DNA of 64,000 bases. It comes from Rhea pennata. Its lineage: Eukaryota; Chordata; Aves; Rheiformes; Rheidae. A program made the translations under genes and the position numbers. The notes under the pieces were generated by a model. The model was not told the origin of the DNA. It searched no databases and saw only the letters and a program-made list of their open reading frames with translations. The DNA lies in the NCBI RefSeq assembly GCF_028389875.1, contig NC_084678.1, forward strand, positions 15,468,899-15,532,898, given 5' to 3'. Numbering within the stretch: position 1 is the first letter of the stretch; each line of letters starts with the position of its first letter. Below are positions 14,681-25,500 of the stretch, piece by piece.

Positions 14681-17600
14681 AATATGAAATTAGTATAGAA
14701 CTATTTCACTTTGTTTTTATGAACATGCCACATTGATAAGCAGCTTTAATCTGTAAAGTTTTTGGTAACTGCAAGAAAATATTTGAAAGCTATGCATTTT
14801 AGAGAAAGCATAAAGGTAGTCATAATGGTACTTCTAAGGATCTTTATATTAGTGTATATAAAATAGTTTGCATATACAAATATAATATATAATCTGTTTG
14901 AAATATTCTTGAATGGTAGGGGCTGTGAAACATATTATAATTTATGGAAATATTGTACACAGTAAACAGACCTCTGTCAGTACACGAATGAACTTTTGTC
15001 ATATGCATGAGAAATGTCTTACTTGGTGACTACTAATGAATGGGATTTTGCTGACCCGTTTTTGTTAGATAACCACTTTAACAAATATTATTAAATGCCA
15101 CTTTGATCAGTTTGCTTTAGTGTAAAAATACATATTTTGTTCCAATTAATCTAAAACAATATGAAAATTTTTATATGAAGATTTGTTTCAAACTCAGTGG
15201 TGGCAAACAAATCTGGTATAATTAAATACACTACACTCATTCTTCCCCCAACCTTTCCTTTGTTGAAAACAAACAAGGTTTTTATCATTAATGTTATGAA
15301 CATGAAGAAGTTGGCTTGTAAAATATCCTGTCTAACATGCCTCTGCAAAAAGACTTTATATCAAGTGTGTTTTGATTAGGCTATAAATTTTAGTCCTTTT
15401 CCAAAACTTATCACCTATCTAATAACACTCCTGACTCTGTCTCCTGACTGTTGACTGTTTGGTTTTTTGAGTGTCAAATCTAAGCTGAACTATGGTTGCT
15501 TCTGTTGTACGATGGAGTCACTTATGAAGCATAGGGAATAATGGGTGTCCATGAAGATGAGGTACTGGCAGTACTTTCTGAGAAATACTGATTAAACTGT
15601 TTAATTTTGTATAGCTGGAAAACCAGAGGTTGCTGCACGGAAATAACAGCAGAATTTTTAAGTAAAGCATTTCCTCTCAAGACTTTTGAAGAGGCAAACA
15701 GATACAGCTTGAAACCAGGTGAAGTAACTCTCTCTCTTTTAAGATGATTTTATTCAAACACTTTCAGCTCCTTCCAATCCACATTAACAGGAAAATTGAA
15801 ATGGATGTGGAGAGCACTCATGTAGCATTAAAAATGCGTGAAGTTACCTGGAAAGAATTCTGTCTCCTTTCTACTCCTTGTAGGGGAAGCCATTACATTT
15901 TTCTATGATGGTTTTATTGCTTTTAATTTGTAAGATTTATGCTTTGTATGCTTGAATATAAGCTTAAAAGCATTACTTTAAAAAATCCTTGACTAGTAGA
16001 TGACTGTTGCTCAACTTACTTCACAGCACTTTCTGTCCAAGTTCCTTATGAAGCTTATTAAATTGAATTGGAGCTTGATCCCTCTGTGTCTTATCTTCAT
16101 GGGTAACTGGGCCTTCTACTGTCAACAGTAGCTGAAAGCATCCTTCAGATCCTTATCTCAAAAAATATAAAAGGATGCAGAATTTGCCCTAACTCTACCC
16201 TTAGACTATGCGAGTTGATGTGGGTTCAAAGCTGTGGTGTGGAATTCTATTTCATCTAGAAGCAATGTGACTGTTTAGTATATGTTCTTGCCACAATGTC
16301 CTTAATGAAAAGGAGCTAGCAGGGTCTATAGTTACATGATCAATGCTGTCACCAGCGCTGCTTGACAGCTCGTTGCTTTTACGTGCTCAGCTACACAGAT
16401 AAAAAGCAAAGCTTATGAACAGGACCCTCGCAATGATTTGTAATTTTTGGTGGGTACATGGTGGTAGGACCTGTTTCTCTTCCTTTCCTCTGCCTTCAGG
16501 CTTTCATATGATGAAGTCAAGGATAAGGTTAGCTATACTACTGGTGACCTGCATGCTGATGTCTTTGGGCACTTCAGAACCAGAAAGCCCTTTGCTTTCC
16601 CTGTTGTGCTCCTTGTCTTAAACTGAGAATACAAGCGTATGCTGCTACCCTATACCTATCTCCTGGAGGAATTCCTACATAGGAGTCACTGTTCATTTAA
16701 AAGCAATCTGCATTTCGTAAACTTCTCTGTTGATTTGCTGCCTTTTTTTTTTTTTAACATATTGCTGTCTGCAGCAAGTTTACATTGTTTGAGACTAGAA
16801 GCTGCATGTGTTTTCTTTGAAGTGTGGGGAAGTTGTACAGTGAGAGCCTCTTGCTATCTAGGAGCCATTTAAACACAACTGTACTGTCCCTTTAGAAGAC
16901 AACAGTTGTCATCTTGGAGTGTGAGAGACTATTTCTTCCTCCACATCCCTTGAAAACACAGTATTTGTTCTCGATCAGTGCTTAACAAAATAGACAAATA
17001 ATATAACCATTCTGATACTGTGGATAAATTTTAGTGATCCATAAATATTAACCCAATAAATAATCTGTTTGGTTTAATCTTTTGGCAGATTAAACTGAAC
17101 ACATGAAAAACTAGAGCAGATTGTTTTCTCACATAAGATTATTTTCTTAAGTTAGCGTCTGTCTTTTGAATTGATTCCATTTGCCATTTAATCAGCTCAA
17201 TAAGAGATTTTCTTTCAGAAAATTATGCAGCAGTGAAAGGAACAATTTGTGGTTTTAGACTTATTTATGTGCATGTGGTAGATGCTACGAGCTGGCTGTT
17301 AACTTTACAGTCGCAACTTACTTTACACATTTTTTAACCACAGCTATTTTTGGAAGTGAAACTTGCTTCTTACGTGAGAAGCAAATTAGTCAAAGCAGCT
17401 CTTCAGTGAAGAGACAATGTTGAGTAGCATAAGGAGGGGAATTGGAGGAGTACAACAAATACAAAAAACTTGTGTGCTATACTAAATCATACTTGTATGA
17501 TTTGATTTGGAAATTGAGCAAGCTGATAGCCCATGGGCCAGTATCAATGCTTACATCCCCTAGTAGTGGGGCTGTACCATACGCATATGTGAACTAACAT

Positions 17601-18830
17601 GCCTATGAGCTAATCTGTTTTCCCTCTGGTTACTGTATCATGCCCAAGATCTCAGCTCTTGAGTTCTGTTTTGAGCTTATTACATGCTTTAACTTGTGCA
17701 GTTACATCAGCATTCATCTCCTCTCCTGCCTAGAATTAACTAATTCCAAGTATATATACTGTTTAAAAAGATAAGCATGTATACACCCCTAACTCTCCTA
17801 ATCCCTCATCACAGATTGAACAATGGTTTTGATTTTGGCTGCAGTTCTCCAGGACTTGGCTCCCTCTTCTGGAAATGAGCACAGCAGCAGAGAGAATAAA
17901 AACACCCTTCGCCTAGTTCCTTGTCCAGGTAACCGAAGGGAAGCCTACAACTTGATGATGACTGAACCCCATAGTTATGACACGTGGTCTTCTCAGTTCC
18001 CTCTTGTACCTAAGCCTATTGGTATTTGCTTCCTCTATCAGTAGGAGGACTGTGCAACCAGACCAGAGGCCTTTTGAGGCAGATCTATTTCCTCCAAGGC
18101 AAAGAACAGAACAGAAATGACTTTGCTTTTGTCATCAGCTTTTTGTCTCCTTGTTTTAGAGTCGTCTCTAGGGCGTATGAAGAACCTTTTACTATTTCCT
18201 GGTCTAAGGTTCAGTTCAATAATGGTTTTACCCCTTCTGATTTAAGTTGCTAGCTGCTCTTCAGGGACTTGTAAAGTATTCCTGTTAGGAGAAGGATGGG
18301 TGAATTAGCTAAACATTAGTCTGCTACAGGCGTAATTTTAATGAGCATTTACAGGCTGCTGGTTCTCCTGGAGTAGCAGATGGGAGCTGCCTGCCTTGCA
18401 CCTGTGCTCCGCACGTTTTGGTGCGGCCCCGGAGCTTTGCTCGCTTTCCCGAGGGCCGTGTATGACCTTGGTGGGCTCTGCTGGAGCTCCTGCTCCATCC
18501 TCTGCCGAGGGGCAGTTTTGCAGTGCCTGCATCCAAGCTGCCACCAGCCACGCCGCCGCCTGAGCAGTGTCCTAGCAAAGCTCCTCCTCCTGCTCATTCA
18601 TATTCCCGAACTGAGTCACAAATCTCCTTGTTTTGGACTGAGATAACCATTATTTTAATTGCTTCTATTAGAGTGATTGTCTCTCCCACATACTTTAAAG
18701 GAAGGCAACAGCCCTACCCAAGGGAGTTAAATCAGCCTGTAACAACACTTACTCCCATTTAATTTTTCCTTAAACTCTTCACTTTGTAACATCGTATTTG
18801 TTTCTAATCCTTGAAAAGAGGAGGCAGCCA
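14681..18830. other. AT-rich intergenic spacer, no gene seen
   Basis: No exon, RNA gene or clear transposon was recognised between the GID8 3' end and the SLC17A9 promoter. Part may still be a longer GID8 3' UTR. Confidence 0.5.
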
Positions 18831-19064
18831 AAGCGGCAAGGCTGGCAGGAGCAGGAGGCTGCCCTGCAGCGGCACCGCGCTGCTCGGGTGGAGGCCGGAC
18901 AGGGCAGAGAGGTGAGGGGAGACCCCCCCCCCTTTCCTTTCTTTTCCCTTATTTTTTAAATTTGCTCAATTTTGCCCACGACGTGGGTGTAATTATTTAC
19001 CGGGGGGAGAAGAGGGGAAAGTTTGTGGGCGCGAGATGGGGGGGAAAAACGAGGCGTGAATTGC

Positions 19065-19292
19065 GCCCTGCCCCGCGCCCGCTCGCGGTTCCGCGGGTTC
19101 GAGTCCCCCCACCCCCGGCCGGCCCTGCCCCGCGCCGGCTCGCGGTGCCGCAGGTTCGAGTCCCCCCACCCCCGGCCGGCCCTGCCCCGCGCCGGCTCGC
19201 GCTGCCGCGGGTTCGAGTCCCCCCACCCCCGGTCGGCCCTGCCCCGCGCCGGCTCGCGCTGCCGCGGGTTCGAGTCCCCCCACCCCCGGCCG
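19065..19292 (+). repeat. 57-bp minisatellite, four tandem copies
   Basis: Four head-to-tail units of 57 bases (starts 19065, 19122, 19179, 19236) differ at only a few positions, with a short partial fifth start at 19293. Each unit contains GGTTCGAGTCC (19096, 19153, 19210, 19267), a match to the Pol III B-box consensus GGTTCGANTCC, followed by a C-rich run. The unit length is a multiple of three, so all frames stay open across it, but no protein is implied. Confidence 0.95.
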
Positions 19293-19412
19293 GCCCTGCC
19301 CGCTCCGCAGCCCGGCGGCGGCGGCGGGACTTCCCGGAACGGCGCGGCGGGAGGCGCTGACACGTGGCCGCGGCGGGGGGAGGGAACCGGAGCCCGGGCC
19401 GGGGCCGGGGCG

Positions 19413-19418
19413 ATGTGA
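19413..19418 (+). other. Start-stop uORF (ATG TGA)
   Basis: An ATG immediately followed by TGA, 28 bases before the SLC17A9 start codon. If it lies in the mRNA leader it is a minimal uORF, a class known to stall initiating ribosomes and reduce downstream translation. Its presence in the transcript depends on the unmapped TSS. Confidence 0.45.
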
Positions 19419-19446
19419 GCCGGCGGGGCCGGAGGGCGCTGCGCGC

Positions 19447-19559
19447 ATGGCCGCGGGCTGCGGCAGGAGCGTGCCCCCGCGCAGCGCCGAGCACGGCCCG
19501 CGGGCCGCGCAGCCCCACGGCAGGAGGAGGGATGGCGGCGCCGAGCCGTACTGGTCCAG
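19447..19559 (+). CDS. SLC17A9: SLC17A9 exon 1 (coding part)
   Basis: It encodes residues 1-37 plus two bases of Arg38. The frame is fixed by YWS|RPETRAW across the junction, paralleling the human WSRPECQAW. The start context is weak at -3 (C) but has G at +4. An out-of-frame ATGGCGG at 19532 lies inside. The donor is CCAG|GTAAGG. Confidence 0.8.
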
Positions 19560-22500
19560 GTAAGGCTGCGCCCCCGCTGGCTGCCCCCCAGCTCCCCTCC
19601 CGGCCCCGTGTTGCAGCAAGGTTTGTGCTGGAAGTTGTGATGGGTTAAGATGAAGCCTGAGCAGCAGCTGCACCGGCGCTCGACGGCGCTCGGGGTCTCC
19701 AGGCTGAGGAGTTCTGAGACTCAAAAGCACCTCTTGAGCGCAGGCTGATGGCTTTCAGCAGTGGGGTTATAACCTTCAAAATCGACCTTTGGCACTGGTG
19801 TTGCTTAAAACTGTAAGATCCCCCCCCCCCCCCCAAGAAATTGAAAAAAAATTCCTCTCTCTGCCTTCTCTTTTCTAATTTATCCCTAAGCGTTAGTAAA
19901 ACCGTATGTTGGGGGGGGGGGGGGGAGAATTCCCCTCTGGATTTTCATGCAACAAAGTTTCCGTTTAGATTTTGTTTCCTGTGAAAAACATTAACACGTT
20001 TTGCCAGAACAAAAACATCGAGTTTTCCAAACTTCTTCTAAAAACGCGAACCGTCGATAGCCGCTTTCTGAACCGGACGGGGCCGCTGGTGAAATGCCTG
20101 TCGGGGCAGACGTATTTTGAAGCAATTCTGACCACCTTAACCAGCGACTGCGGGCAACTTCAAGAATCTGGCTCACGGGGAGGAGCAGGAGGACAACCCG
20201 AACCGCAATCAGCTCGTTATCTCTACTGCCGCACGCGCGCCCGGCTGCCGCCGCATCCGCTGCTGCGAGGAGGGGGAAACCCTTTTCTCGGCAGGTTTAT
20301 TTTGCCACCTTTGCTCCTGCTGCTTCTCCTCTTGTTCACCCTTTCTCCAGCCGGCTTTTCCTTCCTTTCCCGCCGCTCTTCCTCTGTGGTTTATCCTGCC
20401 TCACCCAAACTTTCCTGCAGGTTTCCAGTGGCTCCGATGTCGCCCGGCTGCTCTCGCTCTTCCAAGAGCAGCACTTTGGGTTTGGAAAAAGCCCTCGCGT
20501 TTATATCTAACCCGTCTGGCTGTTTGGATAGCGCCTTTATCCCGGTGAGTTTAACATGCCAACCAAGGCCCTGTAGGCCGTGGATACGTGTTCGCATCTC
20601 CGGCGGAAAAACGGATGCGCCGAGAAGAAAAATCACATGCGACCTTCGGCAAGAGAAGTCCTTGGTGCTCTGCAGACCACGGTTTGGACGGTGCTTCCAG
20701 AAGAGATGTGACACGGAGAACCCCCTGCGTCCGGGGGGCGGCGGCGGAGTCCCAAAGCCCCGAGATGGGGGGTTCCCAGGGCCTTTTCCCGCGCCGGGCG
20801 GCACAGCCCGGCCCGGCGGTCCCCACTGCCTGGCTGAGCTCCTCGCCCACAGCGGAGGTCACGGCATTTCCCGCGCGCGGAGCCCTGATCTTCGGTCAAC
20901 ACAGCGCGTGCCCTTTAGTTACAATTTTTTTTAATTTTATTTTTTTATTGCACTAGTTTCTCATCCTAGTTTTAACCAGTGCTGGGAGCTTTTTGCATGG
21001 AAAGCACCAGCAAGAAAGTGGTTTTGTTTATGGCTGTTCTGGGCCTCTCCTTATGTCATGGCATGAAGCACGCGTGCTTTTTGTTAGCAGCTTTTCCCCC
21101 ACTTTCTCTATCCGGGTTGAGCCGTCATCTCCAGCTCACGTGAGCTGCGGAGATCTGATTGCACCTCTGCTTCTGCCGCGAGCAAGAGCTGCAGAGAGGC
21201 AGGGAGCTGAGCGCAGCGCCCGCTGAACACCGTGTTGTTGCCCTCCACTGCTCTGCCGAAGGAGTTTGTGCCCCGGGGGAGCCGCGGGAAGCCGGCAGCC
21301 GTCCCCATAAAAAGCCCCGTGTCCTCTGCCATGCGCCGCTGCCTGGGGCAGAGGGGAAAAAAGCTCCTCTTGGCCCCAAAGCTGCTTTTGACAGCAATGA
21401 ATTGCAAGCTTTAACTGGTGGGCAGCACAGCAGAATCAACCTGAGCAGGAGGGGGAAAAAAAATCTCGCTTTTCACAAACGTGGTAGGTGAAGAAAAACA
21501 AAACGAGGGAAGCAAGGGGGCTGTTGCGCCAGGTGGAAAAAATAACTACCCGGGCATCGCCGCCTGGCGCGCGCCTCGGCTGGCGTGCAGCGGGCCGGCG
21601 GAGAGCCGGGCTGCGGCTCCCGCTCCTTCCTGCCCCTTCCGCCGCGGGGAACGAGCGGCGGCGCCAGAGACGGCTGCTGGCCGGGGCCGGCCATTCCCGG
21701 CCGCGCTGCCTTGCGCCGCGCTGTTGCACCCCAGAAACCCCTTTTAGCCGCTACTGCGCGATTTGTCCTTATTCTTTCATTCTTGAAGCATTTTTTTTTA
21801 ATTTTGCCCCTTTGCATTGGCATCTTCTATAATTTTTGCTTTTGCTGTTTTGCGCTGAGCAGGGCGTTGACTCTTCAGCAGCCTCTGTGCTAGCTGTAAT
21901 TAGGAAAAAAAACACATTTGCGGAGCTCCTTCCTCTGCTGCAAAACCCAACCTTGTCCCGGCCCAGCAGTAACCCTGTCCCCGCTTCCCTGTGGGTGCGG
22001 GTGGCCGGTGACCGCTCGTGACGCTCGGATGATTGCAGGCAAAGCAGGACCCGCCGCCGGTTTGGCACCAAACTGATGTGTTATTGCTGCCAACCTTCCT
22101 ATCGGCGCGAGAGCACCCGTCTCGCCGCCGGGGTTATTGCATCCGTTTGCACGTGCCCGCAGTGAAGAAGGCTCCAGCCTTCAAAGCCCCGGCTGAGGAG
22201 CTTCCCGATGCTGCTGCCAGCCGTCGGCGCTGAGCTCCTTATTGGCCTCGTCAGGAAGTAGCAATAAATTAATTAGCAGCAGGCAGAGCTGCCCGGCGTG
22301 TTCGTGTCGCGTTGTTCCTCCGTCCCCCTCCACGACGGCCCATTCGACACATTCAGAAATGGCCTTGTGCAGGGCCGGATTAACCTACATTTATCCTAAT
22401 TCCAGTACAGAGCAATCAGTGCTTGTTTCAATGTGTTAAAAAAGAAAAAAAAAACAAAAACAAAAAAAAACCCAAAGTGACCTGGGTTGTTTGCCAGGCG

Positions 22501-25500
22501 AAGGCAGGTAGGTTTAGCAGTGTGGAGAGCGCGGAGGTTATGCCCTGGTACAGCAAATGCTGCCAACATCTCCGGAGCAGAGCGAGCCTGTCTGCAGGGC
22601 TTTGTGCTCTGGCTGTAACTATAACCAAAGAAAACATAAAGAAATACAAAGCAATATAAATAGAGGGTGCTGTCATGAAGCCTTTAACTCCGTAGCCCAC
22701 AGGCAACGTGGGACTGAGCCCGAGGTTGGCGGGCTGCAGGAGGACGAAGGCGTTTGCCTGCGTGGGGGCTGCAGGTTTGCAGAGAAACGAGGGTCCCTGC
22801 GCCAGGAGCAGGGGCAAATCGCCTTTCTCCCCTTAGATGCAGTGCGGGGGACCGTTCTCAATATATAAATACTAAACTTAGTATTCAAATGCCAAAACTA
22901 GACCCAATTTTATTAGCATGTTAATATTATCTTAAATTTATCAGGTCAGGCTGGTTTGTGTCGTTTCTCTCTCCGGGCTATTTGGCCACCTTGTCTTGCT
23001 GAAGCCTTGCTCTTTCTCGAAGGGTAACAAGCCGTCTCCCTTGGGAAAAACGAATAGGAAGGGCGAGGAACAAACCTTACAGCAAAAGAAAAGAAAGAAA
23101 AAAGAGCCGGAGGGACGGGCTTTCCGCCTCGCTCCGCCGTGCAGCCCGCGGACGGCGGCGCGGGGGGCTCCCGGGCTCACCGCGCCGTCTGCCCCTCTCG
23201 CCCTCGGCAGGCCGGAGACCCGCGCGTGGACGGCGATGCTGCTGCTGGGGACCTGCCTGCTGTACTGCGCCCGCGTGGCCGTGCCCGTCTGCGCCGTCGC
23301 CCTGAGCAGCCGCTTCGCCTGGGACAAGAAGCAATCTGGCGTAGTGCTGAGCAGCTTCTTCTGGGGTTACTGCCTGACGCAGGTGATCGGAGGACACATC
23401 GGTGACCGGTACTGGAAATTATTTTTATGCTTTCCTCTGCTTGGGCTTTTTCTCTGTAATGCTTTCTGCGGCTGTGGCCGCGCGGTTCAGGTCTTGGCAG
23501 CGGTGAAGGGTATCTGCGGGGAGCAGCTCCGCGGGGCTCTCCAGATCGCACTGAATGTGCTCCAGCTCTTTCCGTCGGGGCCTCCGGCTCCGACTCACAT
23601 GTAGTTTTGACTATCCGACTAAATTCCTGGGTCTGAAAATTGATGTTATGTTTACAGCTAGGTATGCACTGAAGGGCTTTGCAGAGGCAAAATCTCCAGG
23701 AAATGTAGTGTCTAGGTGATAATCGCTGCTTTAACAGTTCCTGCCTGGGTACCATAGTGGTTGTATTAATGGGCACTTAGACCAGGTGAAAAAAAACTAC
23801 ACTGGAAACAGTGGAAAGCACTTTCAGAGTAGTGTAATGTTTCTAATGGAGGTAGTTTTTAGTACTCGTTCACTTATTGCAATAAAGAAAAGAAAGCCCA
23901 CATCCTAAAATATTAAGCTGACTGAAAAAAAAAATACGGCAGGTGTAAAGCAGACCTAATTTTAGAAAAGTGATAAATGGTGATGCTCTTGCATACTTCT
24001 CAGCCGCTGCTCGCAGGGAGCGTTACTTGTCCATTAACAAGCAGTTAAATACCTGTGGTGTCGCACAGATGCTTGGCAGGGTTTATAGCCGAGATCGCTA
24101 ACCAGAGGAAGAAGGTATTTCCATTCTGCAAGGCACTCAGCTTTTCTCGGTTTGAGCTGCACGGTCTGCTGCCTTCGTTCGTGGCTCAGCACCTGCGGGT
24201 GTTGCACCCGGTGTTCTGGTGCAGCCTTTGCACCGGCAGGCCCCCGTCACCGCTCCCAGTTGTGCCTGGGAAGAGCACGTGCCTCCGTTTGATGGGAGCG
24301 ACTGAAAAACCAGCTGGCTTTAAGGAAGGATCTCAGTAATCATCTGCTTGAGTTGCTCTCCCCAGCCAGCCTGTCCTTAGTGAGGAGCTCCTTCCTAGAA
24401 ACCCTTCTGTGAGAAGCACGTACCTGGAAGGAACGCGTTATCCGTGCAGTGCGTTCCGCTGTTTCTTTATGCTCCTGAATAGTTTGCAAACAAATGCTTT
24501 CCCCCCAAAAAAGAAAAAAAAGTTAGCAGGCAAGCATGGCTGATGCAGAAGAGCAAAGGGAAGAGAAAAAAACATCATTATTCAAGACAAAGGGAACAGC
24601 GGCAGCAGCGTTGAATTCCCCTGCGTCAGAGACTTTCAGCCTTGCTGGAAAACTGTCTCGCGGCCCCTTCCTGAGCCTCGTCCCCAAAGGGCTACAGAGG
24701 AGAGGAACAGCTTGCGCTGAAAAATCACCCTTAAAAACTGGCTAAGCTGGGATGAACGCTCTTGGTTCCTGTCTGGGGGACTTTGCCCTTTTGACTTTTG
24801 CTCGTTTTTGACACGCATTTTCTGTCTTGCAGAATAGGGGGTGAAAAAGTCCTCCTCCTCTCGGCGTCGGCCTGGGGCTTCCTCACGCTCATCACGCCGC
24901 TGCTCGCCCACGCCAGCTCGGCCCCCCTGGGCTTCATGACCTCCTCCAGGTTCCTCATGGGGCTGCTGCAAGGTGAGGCGAGACCGTCCCCGGTGCGGGT
25001 GTTTCTCTGCCCAGGGGCTTCCTCACAGGGCAGCTCGTGGGCGGTGAACTCGGATGCGAGTTTGGTTTGCGATGCTCTAACTGTCCTCCTGTGTGTTCGG
25101 GCAGTCACCTGGCTCAAAACTGCCTCCACATCTGGCACTTCTGCAGGGGAAAAAAGCACCATTTCTAGGGGAAGTCACTAATAAGTCGTTCCCATGTAGA
25201 AATCTGCAAGATGTGGGCTGCTGCAGTAAGAAGCTGCAGCTGCTTGCTTTGGAAATCAAAAAGATTCCTGCTTGATTTTCCATTTTTTACAACTCCTTCA
25301 AAGCACCTGCAAAGCAAGTGCATTAGCCGTGACAAATTTACTGTAGTAGCAGTGATGCTAGAAACAGAGGGTTGGGGAGAAGGTGCAAATAAACCTTGCA
25401 TGGCCTCGGATTCATCCATTTCATTTTATATCCCTGCTTTGTGTTCACCGAAGGTCTCGTTGCCTTGCCTTGGTGCTTAGCTCCCGCGGGATCTTTTACG

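Larger units (their letters stand above)
18830..19446 (+). promoter_or_regulatory. SLC17A9: SLC17A9 CpG-island promoter and 5' UTR
   Basis: GC content rises abruptly at about 18.83 kb and stays high into exon 1. No TATA box is evident. The block contains a four-copy 57-bp minisatellite (19065-19292) and an ATGTGA start-stop uORF (19413-19418). A GAGAG|GTGAGG donor-like site near 18911 might end an upstream noncoding exon. The TSS cannot be placed from sequence. Confidence 0.6.
19560..23210 (+). other. SLC17A9: SLC17A9 intron 1 (GC-rich, regulatory-looking)
   Basis: The largest SLC17A9 intron, about 3.65 kb. It stays CpG-rich between about 20.1-20.9 kb and 21.1-22.3 kb, contains paired C15/G15 homopolymers (19820-19925) and an AT-rich candidate conserved element at 22236-22440. 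A long stop-free stretch (19972-20934, plus) has no ATG at its start and looks like GC-driven noise. Confidence 0.8.

Noticed and set aside
18962-19730. Open frames with 19-residue repeats over the minisatellite
   Set aside because: The 57-base unit is divisible by three and has no stop, so every frame stays open; the peptides are repeat artefacts.
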